A stretch of DNA of 64,000 nucleotides, from the NCBI GenBank assembly GCA_020635355.1, contig JACJZW010000010.1:1-64000 (forward strand), in the 5' to 3' direction. This DNA is from Flavobacteriales bacterium (GTDB taxonomy: Bacteria > Bacteroidota > Bacteroidia > NS11-12g > UBA9320). The notes under the pieces are model-generated. The model was not told where the DNA came from and did not search any database. It worked only from the letters and a program-made list of their open reading frames with translations. Of the stretch, positions 34,512-43,040 are shown piece by piece (the first letter of the stretch is position 1; each line of letters begins with the position of its first letter). A program made the translations under genes and the position numbers.

Positions 34512-35355
34512 CGTGACGCTCGCTGTGCTCGGTCAGGTCAAGCGGTTAGCGAAGATCAAAATGCAAAGATCAAAGTGCAAAAGCGGCGCAAGTGTTCCGA
34601 CGCAGGAGGGTCACTTGTGCAATAAACATTGGAAGATATACTTCAAGTGTTCCGACTGAAAGGAGGTCACTTGATTGGGTTCGTGGCAGAGTGGAAGTGA
34701 ATTCAGTAATAGAAAGGGAAAGAGAAAGCTGTTTTTCAGTTCTCCAATAACAGTTAGCCCGTGACGCTCGCTGTGCTCGGTCAGGACATGCGGTTAGCGA
34801 AGATCAAAACGCAAAGATCAAAGTGCAAAAGCGGCGCAAGTGTTCCGACTGAAAGGATGGCACTTGATTGGGTTAGTGGCAGAGTGAAAGTGAATTCAGT
34901 AATAGAAAGGGAAAGAGAAAGCTGTTTTTCAGTTCTCCAATAACAGTTAGCCCGTGACGCTCGCTGTGCTCGGTCAGGACATGCGGTTAGCGAAGATCAA
35001 AACGCAAAGATCAAAGTGCAAAAGCGGCGCAAGTGTTCCGACTGAAAGGATGGCACTTGATTGGGTTAGTGGCAGAGTGAAAGTGAATTCAGTAATAGAA
35101 AGAGAAAGAGAAAGCTGTTTTTCAGTTCTCCAATAACAGTTAGCCCTTGACGCTCGCTGTGCTCGGTCAGGTCAAGCGGTTAGCGAAGATCAAAATGCAA
35201 AGATCAAAGTGCAAAAGCGGCGCAAGTGTTCCGACGCAGGAGGGTCACTTGTGCAATAAACATTGGAAGATATACTTCAAGTGTTCCGACTGAAAGGAGG
35301 TCACTTGATTGGGTTCGTGGCAGAGTGGAAGTGAATTCAGAAAGAGAAAGAGAAA
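34507..35355 (+). repeat. Four-unit tandem repeat, order A-B-B-A
   Basis: Units start at 34507 (248 bp), 34755 (193 bp), 34948 (193 bp) and 35141 (about 215 bp). The two inner units are almost identical; the outer two are almost identical to each other. Inner units differ from outer ones by lack of a 55-bp stretch that in the outer units lies between two copies of AAGTGTTCCGAC, as expected for loss by slippage. Each unit has a GTGACGCTCGCT block, a 14-base-period tract (AGATCAAAATGCAA), one or two AAGTGTTCCGAC hairpins and an AG-rich end. The identical short open frames in the inner units are not regarded as genes. Confidence 0.92.
34586..34620 (+). repeat. REP-like hairpin AAGTGTTCCGAC...CACTTG
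   Basis: Arms CAAGTG (34589-34594) and CACTTG (34612-34617) with extra outer GC pairs; conserved loop TTCCGAC...GGAGG. Further copies in this tract: 34644-34673, 34837-34866, 35030-35059, 35223-35251 and 35278-35307. Confidence 0.75.
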
Positions 35356-35356
35356 G

Positions 35357-35379
35357 ACCACCTGCGAGGCTTCGGTGGT
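35357..35379 (-). repeat. ACCACC...GGTGGT hairpin element, inverted copy
   Basis: ACCACC and GGTGGT arms enclose TGCGAGGCTTC. The reverse complement matches the 23328-23352 element together with its flanking CTCTTCAA and TCTTTC. Confidence 0.6.
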
Positions 35380-35492
35380 TGAAGAGAAAGATGAAGTAAT
35401 GGTTTGATAACTAATAACTCAACATCCTATCTTCAATTCATGTTGGTTGGCAAAGTCGCATCCCGAATCACCAGGAATGGATCATCAAACGA

Positions 35493-36086
35493 TCAGAAGA
35501 TCACAAAGTCATTCTTAAATCCGAAGAACACCACCTTTCCGTCGGGATCCAGGGTTACAAAGCAGTCGATTGGCTTATCGTATGTTGTGGGAGCATCAGA
35601 CAAGCGATATTGGGCATCAACCCGAATAACCAGTATTTCCGCTGGGTCAACCGTCTCCAATTCACGTTGCAAACTATCCCGGATACGCTCATAGTCCAAT
35701 ACCTTAAGCCGCATCTTTCCCGCCAGTATTTTCATATACTGAGCATCCAGATCATGGGGCATGAATTCCTGAATGATGTTCGCATCCTTCTCATACTCAT
35801 CGGCTTTAGCCAAAACCGAATCCTTACTCACCAGAAAATCATCCAGCGAATCCAATCCATACTCAATGGCATGTTTCCGTGTAAACGTATCCCGTTTCCC
35901 GAATCGGACTAATTGAAGTTTTTGACTTGATGTATTGAAATCGTTCTCCCGGATCCATCGCTGTACGGCCGAGTCAAGCGATATCTCCTCATCCATCTCA
36001 TCGTCTGATTTACAACCAGTTGGAATGGTAAGTGACCCAATCCACATCAGGCTCAACAGAATGACGATGATGCGGGGTGTTCTCAT
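35493..36086 (-). CDS. Lipoprotein of unknown function
   Basis: The 197-residue protein begins with a lipoprotein signal (hydrophobic residues 5-22, then PTGC, Cys about 25), so it is lipid-anchored in the envelope. The mature part is mostly helical and acidic (KSDDEMDEEISLDSAV start) with a C-terminal beta-rich part (about 145-197: ILVIRVDAQYRL, FVTLDPDGKVVFFGFKND). No family was recognised. It ends the formate dehydrogenase operon: its ATG is at the stop of the alpha-subunit gene, so it may be cotranscribed, but nothing else connects it with formate. Confidence 0.65.
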   Translation of the reverse strand: MRTPRIIVILLSLMWIGSLTIPTGCKSDDEMDEEISLDSAVQRWIRENDFNTSSQKLQLVRFGKRDTFTRKHAIEYGLDSLDDFLVSKDSVLAKADEYEKDANIIQEFMPHDLDAQYMKILAGKMRLKVLDYERIRDSLQRELETVDPAEILVIRVDAQYRLSDAPTTYDKPIDCFVTLDPDGKVVFFGFKNDFVIF

Positions 36087-38842
36087 TATCCACGAATTTC
36101 CTCAACCTCACCAGCCGAGCGCATGTGGGTTTTTCTCGCCTTTCTTATGCGGCAAGAAACCACCTTATACTCAGGACAAAGGGCTTCAGAATCATGTTCA
36201 TCCGAGGTAATGATATTGAGCATCACTTCCGGAAAGTGGAAGGTAGAACTCAGGATTCCAGGTTTCATCTCATCCGTGACGTAGGCTTTGATATCCACCT
36301 TTCCACGAGGTGATTCCACACAAACCATATCTCCATCTGCAATGCCTTCTTTGGCTGCATCCTGCGGATTAATCATCAGCACATCTTCCGTAAGGATTTC
36401 TACGTTCCCTGTTCTTCTGGTCATGGCGCCACAATTGTAGTGTTCCAATTCCCGGTTCGTTGTGATGATATACGGATATTCCTTCTTGTACTTGACAATT
36501 TCATTTGACTCCCGGAAATCGGTATAGGTGATGTGTCCCAGACCGCGTTTGAACGACTCTGAATGGAGAATCTTCGTATCGGTTCCGTCCGGCTTAACCG
36601 GCCACTGTTTCCCGTTATCACCCAAATCATCCCACTTCACTCCTGCGAAGAATGGAACGATCTGAGAAATCTCTTCCAACATACCCTTGGCGGTATAATC
36701 CGGTTGATCATATCCCATGCGGTTCATGATGTCCACGATAATTTGTCCGTCAGGCTTACATCCCGGAATGGGTTCCACCACGCGATTTACCCGTTGGATA
36801 CGACGTTCACCATTGGTAAACGTTCCTTCCTTTTCCAGGAAGCTGGCGCCTGGAAGCAAAACGGTGGCATGTTTTGCGGTTTCGGTCATGAACAATTCCT
36901 GAACCACGAGTAAATCAACGCTGTCCATGGCCTTTTTAACCTTATAGGTGTTTGGATCGGTTTGAACCACATCCTCCCCGATAATCCAAAGTGCTTTCAG
37001 ATCACCTGAAATCGCGGCATCAAACATCTCCGGAATTTTATATCCAATATGGCTTGGTACCTCCCGCTTATAGAAGGTATTGTACCGATGGTTCATTTCC
37101 GGATCGGTCACATCCAGGTATCCTGCACCCTGATGCGGTTGTGCGCCCATATCAGCAGCGCCTTGTACGTTATTTTGTCCCCTAAGCGGATTCATCCCCG
37201 CCCCTGGTTTGCCCACATTACCGGTGAGCATGACGAGGTCGGCAATAAGCTGAATCGCAAAGGTGCCCTGCGAGTGCTCAGTAACACCCAGACCATGGAA
37301 TTCCATCGCAGCATTGGCTGCAGCATACGCGTGTGTTGCTTCTCGAACGAGGTTTCGATCAACCCCGGTAAGCGCCTCCATCTCATCGATGTTCAACTTG
37401 AGGATTTCATTCTTAAAGTCCTCAAATCCTTCGGTACGCCTGGACACAAACTCGTCTTTAACCAGATTATCGGTAATCAGGTAGTAGAGCATCATATTGA
37501 GCATCGCCACATTGGTACCCGGACGAAGTTGCAAATGGTAGGTAGCGTATTTGGCCAATTCGATTTTTCGCGGATCAATCACGATGCTGGTCACACCCTT
37601 CATCATCCGTTGTTTAATCTTGGCTCCGGTAACCGGATGCGCATCCGTTGGATTGGCTCCAATCACCAGGATACAATCGGTGTATTTCAGATCTTCAATG
37701 CTATTCGTGGCAGCTCCGGTTCCGAAGGCACGTTGCATTCCCAACGCGGTTGGAGAGTGACACACTCGGGCACAACAGTCGATGTTATTGGTTCCAACTA
37801 CCGCGCGGATAAACTTCTGCATGAGGTAGTTCTCCTCGTTTGGCGTTCTAGCTGATGAGATTCCGGCAATGGCATCTGGTCCGCTGGTAGCTTTGATCCG
37901 ATTCAATTCGCTAACGATATAATCGTATGCCTCGTCCCAAGAAACCTCTACAAACTCATTGGTTTCCTTGTTTTTTATCATCGGGCTTCGAAGACGATCC
38001 GGATGGTTGTAGAACTTAAAGGCATATCGACCTTTCAAACAGGTATGTCCACCATTGGCTTCAGCATCGTACGGTGCCTGAATGCTCAAAATCTCTCCAG
38101 AGCCGTCGGTGGCTACTTCCAAGTTGCAACCCACTCCGCAGTAGGTACAAACGGTTCGTGTTGTTTTGGCCTTGGCGATGGCTTTGGATTGGAACACATC
38201 ACTGATGGCCGATGTTGGACACGCCTGAGAACAGGCGCCACAGCTCACACAGTCGGATTCAAAGAAGCTTTGGTCCATGCCTTTGGCGATGTGGGCGTCA
38301 AAACCCCGACCGGCCATGGTGAGTACAAACTGCCCCTGAACCTCGTCACATGCCCGCACACATCGGTAGCAGTTGATGCACTTGGACAAGTCCGACGTCA
38401 TGTACGGGTGACTCAAATCTTTTTGTCGGTCTGTATGTGTTTTCCCTTCCGGATAGCGCACATTCCGTATCCCCACTTCAGCGGCAACCGTTTGCAGTTC
38501 ACAGTTGCCGTTCACCTCACACGTGAGGCAGTCCAACGGGTGATCTGTGAGCACCAATTCAATGATATTCTTGCGAAGCTTTTGAATCTTTTTCGTGTCG
38601 GTATAGATGTGCATGCCCTCACCTAGGGGAGTATGACAAGAAGCCATGGTCTTGGTGGGGCCTCCTTTTTCCAGAGCCACTTCAACGCTGCACACCCGGC
38701 AGGAACCATACGGATCCAGGTTGGGCGCATCGCAAAGAGTAGGAATGGCGCGTTCATGGGTAAACTTCTTGACGAAGTTCAATATGGATGTGGCCTCGTC
38801 AAACGGGTAGGCAACATCGTTGATATAGGCTATTTTGCTCAT
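36086..38842 (-). CDS. NAD-dependent formate dehydrogenase, molybdopterin (alpha) subunit
   Basis: The 918-residue protein is a soluble FdsA/FdhF-type alpha subunit. Order: a [2Fe-2S] ferredoxin domain (about 1-80, DPYGSCRVCSVEV), a NuoG-like His-Cys cluster region (CLTCEVNGNCELQ), two [4Fe-4S] clusters (CINCYRCVRACDEV and CVSCGACSQACPTSA), then a molybdopterin oxidoreductase domain starting with CTYCGVGCNLEV. The active-site residue is cysteine, not selenocysteine, in CCARVCHSPTALGM. The C-terminal molydopterin-dinucleotide binding domain (about 810-915) is present. It oxidises formate to CO2 and passes electrons to the beta subunit and NAD+. It overlaps the beta-subunit gene by 4 bases. Confidence 0.92.
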   Translation of the reverse strand: MSKIAYINDVAYPFDEATSILNFVKKFTHERAIPTLCDAPNLDPYGSCRVCSVEVALEKGGPTKTMASCHTPLGEGMHIYTDTKKIQKLRKNIIELVLTDHPLDCLTCEVNGNCELQTVAAEVGIRNVRYPEGKTHTDRQKDLSHPYMTSDLSKCINCYRCVRACDEVQGQFVLTMAGRGFDAHIAKGMDQSFFESDCVSCGACSQACPTSAISDVFQSKAIAKAKTTRTVCTYCGVGCNLEVATDGSGEILSIQAPYDAEANGGHTCLKGRYAFKFYNHPDRLRSPMIKNKETNEFVEVSWDEAYDYIVSELNRIKATSGPDAIAGISSARTPNEENYLMQKFIRAVVGTNNIDCCARVCHSPTALGMQRAFGTGAATNSIEDLKYTDCILVIGANPTDAHPVTGAKIKQRMMKGVTSIVIDPRKIELAKYATYHLQLRPGTNVAMLNMMLYYLITDNLVKDEFVSRRTEGFEDFKNEILKLNIDEMEALTGVDRNLVREATHAYAAANAAMEFHGLGVTEHSQGTFAIQLIADLVMLTGNVGKPGAGMNPLRGQNNVQGAADMGAQPHQGAGYLDVTDPEMNHRYNTFYKREVPSHIGYKIPEMFDAAISGDLKALWIIGEDVVQTDPNTYKVKKAMDSVDLLVVQELFMTETAKHATVLLPGASFLEKEGTFTNGERRIQRVNRVVEPIPGCKPDGQIIVDIMNRMGYDQPDYTAKGMLEEISQIVPFFAGVKWDDLGDNGKQWPVKPDGTDTKILHSESFKRGLGHITYTDFRESNEIVKYKKEYPYIITTNRELEHYNCGAMTRRTGNVEILTEDVLMINPQDAAKEGIADGDMVCVESPRGKVDIKAYVTDEMKPGILSSTFHFPEVMLNIITSDEHDSEALCPEYKVVSCRIRKARKTHMRSAGEVEEIRG

Positions 38843-40503
38843 GACTGTGGTACGTTGTTAAAATACGGACTCAACTCGTCCGCAAAGTATTCAAGGGCAT
38901 TTTTTACCGGCAGTGGCAAACCGCCGCCCAGGGCACAGAGTGACCCTTGCTCCATGGTTTCCAGCAGATCGTCGAACAGTTCGCGATCCATCTTGTATTC
39001 ATTGGTTTGTGCCTTTTGAAGCATTTCCATTCCGCGAACGGAACCCAATCGGCACGGGAAACATTTACCGCAACTCTCGGCAGCCGTAAACTCAAAGAGG
39101 TGTTCGAGGTACTTCACCAGCGGATAGGTCTCCGGGATACACACCACGGAGGCGTGTCCCATGAGAAATCCATTTTCTGAGAATGATTCGAAAGACATGG
39201 TTAATCGCCCGGCTTCTGCGGCAGGGACTAATCCTCCCAGTGGACCGCCAATATGCATGGCCTTTACCGGCTCACGAAATCCCTGTCCGAGGTCGTTTAT
39301 TACCACAGAAAGAGGCGTCCCCATGGTTACTTCATAGAGTCCCGGTCGGTTAAAGAACGAATCAAGGGATACCAATTTGGTTCCGCTGGATCGGCCAGTG
39401 CCGATGTTCTTATACCAATCTCCACCGTTCAAAATGATGTGTGGATAGGCCGCCAAGGTTTCAACATTATTGACAACTGTTGGCTTTGAGAACAACCCTT
39501 GTTGTGTTGGGTATGGTGGCCGCACGCGCACTTCGGCACGCTGACCTTCGATGGACGATAACATGGAGGTTTCCTCCCCGCAGATGTAGGCTCCTTTGGC
39601 GCGGATAACCTTCAGTTTATAGGAAAAATCCGATCCCAGGATGTTTGCTCCAAGTAGTCCGGCAGCTTCCAGATCCTCCACCGCCTTTTCGCAGATGGCA
39701 ATACTTTCCGGATATTCTGCGCGGATGTACAGCACCCCCCAGCGCGCTCTGGTCACGTAACCGGCGATCATCATTCCTGCGATTACATTCCAAGGCTGAT
39801 GTTCCAGCAGGTAGCGATCCGAGAAAGCTCCGGGATCACCCTCGTCCGCATTACAAACGATGTATTTTTCTTCGTCCTGCTCATTTCGGCAGCTCTGCAG
39901 TTTGAAACCAGCAGGGAATCCAGCCCCTCCGCGACCGCGGATCGACGACGTCTTTATTTCCTCAAGACTTCCTTCCTCTCCCCGTTCCAAGGCTTTGGCA
40001 ATGGCCTCCCGAACGGTATCCATGCCTTTGTTGGGTTTGGTGAGGATTTGTTCCCCGTGATGACCAATGTGGTAGGTGTCTGCTTTAGCCGACTTATTGT
40101 CGATAATCTCCCCAAGCTGCTCAATGGCATCTCCCGAGTAATTCTTGCCTTTATAGTGGAAGGACGAATTTTCGTGGCATCGGCCCAGGCAGCACATGTG
40201 CCCGATTTGATCGGCGTCAAAATGTTCGCTGATTTTATGGTGGACACCGTCTTGTGTACCGGCAAGCATACAGGTTGAGCCATTGCACACATAGATTTCC
40301 TTACCTTGATTTTCCGGTTTCAGAAAATCATAGAAGGTGGTAGTTCCGTAAATATTAGCGGTTCCCACCAGGTATTCCCGGGCAACATCCCGGGTGGCTT
40401 GGCCATCCAACGTACCCGTCGCCTCAGCTTCCTTCCCCAAACGATCGAACAGGTTGTTTTCCAACCCTTTACGACCGGATAGCTTGCTTAAATTCTTTGA
40501 CAT
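38839..40503 (-). CDS. Formate dehydrogenase NAD-binding (beta) subunit, NuoE-NuoF fusion
   Basis: The 554-residue protein joins a NuoE/FdsG-like thioredoxin-fold [2Fe-2S] domain (about 1-150; cysteines in CNGSTCMLAG and CCLGRCHEN) with a NuoF/FdsB-like domain (about 160-550). The latter has the NADH-binding GRGGAGFPAGFKLQ, the FMN-binding NADEGDPGAFSDR and the [4Fe-4S] motif ESCGKCFPCRLGSV. It accepts electrons from the alpha subunit and reduces NAD+. In Fds enzymes these are two genes (fdsG, fdsB). No small FdsD gene is visible. It is the first gene of the operon; a -7 box lies at 40539-40546. Confidence 0.9.
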   Translation of the reverse strand: MSKNLSKLSGRKGLENNLFDRLGKEAEATGTLDGQATRDVAREYLVGTANIYGTTTFYDFLKPENQGKEIYVCNGSTCMLAGTQDGVHHKISEHFDADQIGHMCCLGRCHENSSFHYKGKNYSGDAIEQLGEIIDNKSAKADTYHIGHHGEQILTKPNKGMDTVREAIAKALERGEEGSLEEIKTSSIRGRGGAGFPAGFKLQSCRNEQDEEKYIVCNADEGDPGAFSDRYLLEHQPWNVIAGMMIAGYVTRARWGVLYIRAEYPESIAICEKAVEDLEAAGLLGANILGSDFSYKLKVIRAKGAYICGEETSMLSSIEGQRAEVRVRPPYPTQQGLFSKPTVVNNVETLAAYPHIILNGGDWYKNIGTGRSSGTKLVSLDSFFNRPGLYEVTMGTPLSVVINDLGQGFREPVKAMHIGGPLGGLVPAAEAGRLTMSFESFSENGFLMGHASVVCIPETYPLVKYLEHLFEFTAAESCGKCFPCRLGSVRGMEMLQKAQTNEYKMDRELFDDLLETMEQGSLCALGGGLPLPVKNALEYFADELSPYFNNVPQS

Positions 40504-40538
40504 AAATGATGTTCAGTCTGATCGCTGTGATCAAGAGT

Positions 40539-40546
40539 CAAATCTA
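40539..40546 (-). promoter_or_regulatory. -7 box for the formate dehydrogenase operon
   Basis: The minus strand reads TAGATTTG, matching TAnnTTTG, about 36 bases before the beta-subunit ATG. A heptamer array and the IS element lie directly upstream, so any further upstream control site would have been separated by the IS. Confidence 0.45.
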
Positions 40547-40593
40547 GTGAAAGTTGGCGTGAAGATGAAATTGGGAGTTGTGGATTGGATTGA

Positions 40594-40635
40594 GTTTGGA
40601 GTACGGAGTACGGATTACAAATTACGGAGTAAGGA
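40594..40635 (+). repeat. Heptamer array (GTACGGA)x6
   Basis: Units GTTTGGA, GTACGGA, GTACGGA, TTACAAA, TTACGGA, GTAAGGA. It ends 3 bases before IS copy 2. Confidence 0.8.
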
Positions 40636-40673
40636 TGCTGTGTATGCCTAAATAACGTTGACCGTTTTCATAC

Positions 40674-41573
40674 TTACCTTAACACCTTGTTTGGATATGA
40701 TAACTCAGTGTTAGAAGGATTTCCTTTGGCTAAGGTACGAACCTTTTTTTCATATTCCACCGGTGTTAAATATCCCAACCTACTGTGTGGCTTTTCCTGG
40801 TTATACAATTGCACCGCACGGTCAACTTTTAACATGAGATCCTTTGGTGTTTTTATGCTCCAGTGGATCAGGTAGTTGTTCTTTATTACGCCATTGATTC
40901 GTTCGGCTTTACCGTTTTCCCACGCAGCTTCACACATACTATTAGCCATGGCATAGCGCTGAGTAAGTTCTAAAAATTTGTCGTCATAATATTGACCGCC
41001 CCCGTCTGAATGGAACACCAGCCCCGCAGGTATAATACCCCTTCGGGTCTTGATAGCCATTTTAAGTGCACGCAATGAAGTATGTTCAGTCTTTAATCTG
41101 GCCGAGGTATGATGCCCCACGATCCTTCTGGAGTAGTTGTCAATGATGAAGGTGATGTAGTAAAAGATACCTTCTACCTCGAAGTAGGTGATGTCACTGC
41201 TCCATACCTGATCCACAGCCGTGATGGTTCTATTGGTCAACAGATTAGCAAAACGGATCACACCCGAACTATCCGTAGTCCTTCGGTAATTACGCCTTCG
41301 CTCAACCTGGAAGCCGCACTCCCGGCAAATGGACTCGAACTTGTCTCTGCCCACAAACACCGGATTAATCTTGTAATACATGGCCCGGCTGTTCATCGTT
41401 GGATGATCCTTACGAATCTGCTTGATCAGATCTACCAAAAGAAAAATCTCCTCCTGCTGACGTTTGCTTCGTTGTAAGCACTGATGAAAGTTCTGCTTAC
41501 TTGTACCCATGGTTCGATAAAGCATATTGAGACTGCAGTTCAACTCATGACGGTTTTGCCAGAAGTAGATCAT
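40674..41573 (-). CDS. IS3-family transposase OrfB (copy 2)
   Basis: The 299-residue product is identical to the OrfB at 26852-27751, with all three DDE-motif residues intact (WSSDITYF, VFHSDGGGQY, ENGKAERING). Identity over the whole protein means that this transposition or a gene-conversion event is recent. It overlaps orfA by the ATGA arrangement and is in the -1 frame relative to it. Confidence 0.95.
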   Translation of the reverse strand: MIYFWQNRHELNCSLNMLYRTMGTSKQNFHQCLQRSKRQQEEIFLLVDLIKQIRKDHPTMNSRAMYYKINPVFVGRDKFESICRECGFQVERRRNYRRTTDSSGVIRFANLLTNRTITAVDQVWSSDITYFEVEGIFYYITFIIDNYSRRIVGHHTSARLKTEHTSLRALKMAIKTRRGIIPAGLVFHSDGGGQYYDDKFLELTQRYAMANSMCEAAWENGKAERINGVIKNNYLIHWSIKTPKDLMLKVDRAVQLYNQEKPHSRLGYLTPVEYEKKVRTLAKGNPSNTELSYPNKVLR

Positions 41574-41953
41574 GGTTCGGTCCCAAATTTTTTTTTGATA
41601 TCAACCTGATAAGCCTCTTCAGCTAAATCAATCATTTTGTCTTTGAAGTCGATCATGATCTGTTTTTGACCAACCAGTCGCTCAAGCTCTGCGATCCGCT
41701 TTTGAAGGGCAAGTATTTTGGATGTATCACTCTTTGATTCCACAATTGTTCTTGTCGGTTTTGCCTTTTGTGAATATAGCTCAATCCAGCGATATACCGA
41801 TTTATCAGTAACCTCGTGTGCTCTGCATACCTGGGAAATCGTCGTGCGCTTTTCCTGAATCTCCCTGACCAGTTTTCGCTTTAACTCTTCACTGAACGTC
41901 CGACGTTGTCGCTCCTCAGTGGTCATCCTAAATTGTTTACTGTATTTGCTCAT
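41570..41953 (-). CDS. IS3-family transposase OrfA (copy 2)
   Basis: The 127-residue product is identical to OrfA of copy 1, with the N-terminal helix-turn-helix and coiled coil. The run of A near its 3' end (T run on the plus strand near 41588-41596) is the likely -1 frameshift site. Confidence 0.95.
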   Translation of the reverse strand: MSKYSKQFRMTTEERQRRTFSEELKRKLVREIQEKRTTISQVCRAHEVTDKSVYRWIELYSQKAKPTRTIVESKSDTSKILALQKRIAELERLVGQKQIMIDFKDKMIDLAEEAYQVDIKKKFGTEP

Positions 41954-42038
41954 TTTAGTCGATTTTCAATCTCTAAAACGGTCAATCTATTTCAGGCATC
42001 GACATGCCCGTGAACGAGGTGTGCTCAATTTACAATAA

Positions 42039-42080
42039 GCTAAGAGCTAAAGGCTAAGAGCTAAAGGCTAAGAGCTTTGG
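42039..42080 (+). repeat. Heptamer array (GCTAARR)x6
   Basis: GCTAAGA and GCTAAAG units alternate with an exact 7-base period; the same family as 32602-32727. Confidence 0.88.
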
Positions 42081-42174
42081 TAAGCTCATGAAAATATGCA
42101 GCGTAAGTGTTCCGACAAAAGTGTTCAGTGGTTCAGAGGTTCAAGGGTTCAGAGGGAAGGGTGCTGCATTTTTT

Positions 42175-42202
42175 GGTTAGCAGGTAGCAGGTAGCCGGTA
42201 GC
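42175..42202 (+). repeat. Heptamer array (AGGTAGC)x4
   Basis: Units GGTTAGC, AGGTAGC, AGGTAGC, CGGTAGC. Confidence 0.8.
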
Positions 42203-42271
42203 AATACCCATCTAAAGGCTAAGAACTAGAGGCTGTCTGTGAATCGACTCACTTCAAAAAAGGCAGGTCAT

Positions 42272-42311
42272 TCCGCAGTCCCCTTGCTCCTGCCCGGCGA
42301 CAGACTGCGGA
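42272..42311 (+). other. Inverted repeat, possible structured element
   Basis: A perfect 9-bp stem TCCGCAGTC/GACTGCGGA encloses 22 bases. An overlapping alternative stem GGCAGG (42262-42267) with CCTGCC lies across it. It is 90 bases upstream of the next gene and has no T run. Confidence 0.45.
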
Positions 42312-42402
42312 TAGTATGAACTATCGTTTAACCATTCATCCGAACATTGTGTTCCCGGTGAATCCATTCCGTCGTACCTTAGTGTGAATCAATTGAGGTA
42401 AC

Positions 42403-42942
42403 ATGAAGCGATCACTGCTGGTTTTCACTTTTATAGCATCCACCTTCTTAGGATGCACGTCAAAAAAAAGCCTTGTTAACGTAAGTCAAACACCTACGGA
42501 TACGGAAGCTGCGGCTTTGGTGTCGGACTCGGTTACGATCTTGGAATCCGTTGAAGACTTTTGTGCCACCACATCGTTTATATATCAACATCTGGGAGGT
42601 GATCTGGATCATTTGAAAGTCGACTTTGACCCAAACGCAGCAGGTGATGGAACCGCTTTGTATTTCCCGATAGATTCGGCCAAGTATGCGTTTTCCAATT
42701 TCAATGTTGTTGGTTACACCGATCAGTTTGGGCAGGCTTATTTCTGCAGTGCCGAACATGATTACCCCATTCTTCAGGCTCGATATATGGCATCTGCGCT
42801 GACAAATTGTTTACATAAATCCGGAGAATACCAGGTGGAGGATGGCCTACACAGTTGGAATTGGAAAGATGGAAACAAGCGCATTCGACTCTACACCAGC
42901 GTTGAGTCCAATGAGTATTTCCTGGTATTTTTCACGGAGTAA
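42403..42942 (+). CDS. Lipoprotein of unknown function
   Basis: The 179-residue protein has a lipoprotein signal (MKRSLLVFTFIASTFLGC, Cys about 18). The mature domain (about 50-179) has a few aromatic and acidic patches (EDFCATTSFIYQHLGG, FDPNAAGDGTALYFP, DGLHSWNWKDGNKRIRLY) that look like one compact alpha/beta domain. No known family was recognised. It stands alone on the plus strand, with a repeat-filled upstream region. Confidence 0.6.
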   Translation: MKRSLLVFTFIASTFLGCTSKKSLVNVSQTPTDTEAAALVSDSVTILESVEDFCATTSFIYQHLGGDLDHLKVDFDPNAAGDGTALYFPIDSAKYAFSNFNVVGYTDQFGQAYFCSAEHDYPILQARYMASALTNCLHKSGEYQVEDGLHSWNWKDGNKRIRLYTSVESNEYFLVFFTE

Positions 42943-43040
42943 GCAATCGCACCGGTAGAGGTTTAAGGGTAAAAAATATGCAACACCCACGGGCTTCACT
43001 AGCCGTTTTTCATCATATTTGATGGTTTTCCTCCTGCACC

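Larger units (their letters stand above)
40639..42004 (-). mobile_element. IS3-family insertion sequence, copy 2 (inverted)
   Basis: 1366 bp, the same length as copy 1 with the same encoded proteins, in opposite orientation. The flanking triplets are TGC (40636-40638) and TGC (42005-42007), a 3-bp target duplication as expected for IS3. It is inserted between a GTACGGA heptamer array and a GCTAAGA array. Confidence 0.95.
42005..42402. repeat. Repeat-rich intergenic region next to IS copy 2
   Basis: About 400 bp without a gene. It contains a GCTAAGA array (42039-42080), a truncated AAGTGTTCCGAC element (42105-42120), an 8-base-period array GTTCAGAG x4 (42123-42154), a GGTAGCA-type heptamer array (42175-42202) and a hairpin with a 9-bp stem, TCCGCAGTC/GACTGCGGA (42272-42311). 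Confidence 0.75.

Noticed and set aside
34761..35136. Two identical 60-residue open frames in the tandem repeat
   Set aside because: They arise only because the 193-bp unit is duplicated; composition is not protein-like and they cross hairpin elements.
34507..35355. CRISPR array
   Set aside because: Units are 193-248 bp with no unique spacers, and no cas gene is near.
26421..42004. A 15.6-kb composite transposon made by the two IS copies
   Set aside because: The outer flanks (GTT and TGC) do not form a target duplication, while copy 2 has its own TGC duplication. The block holds core genes (queA, trkAH).
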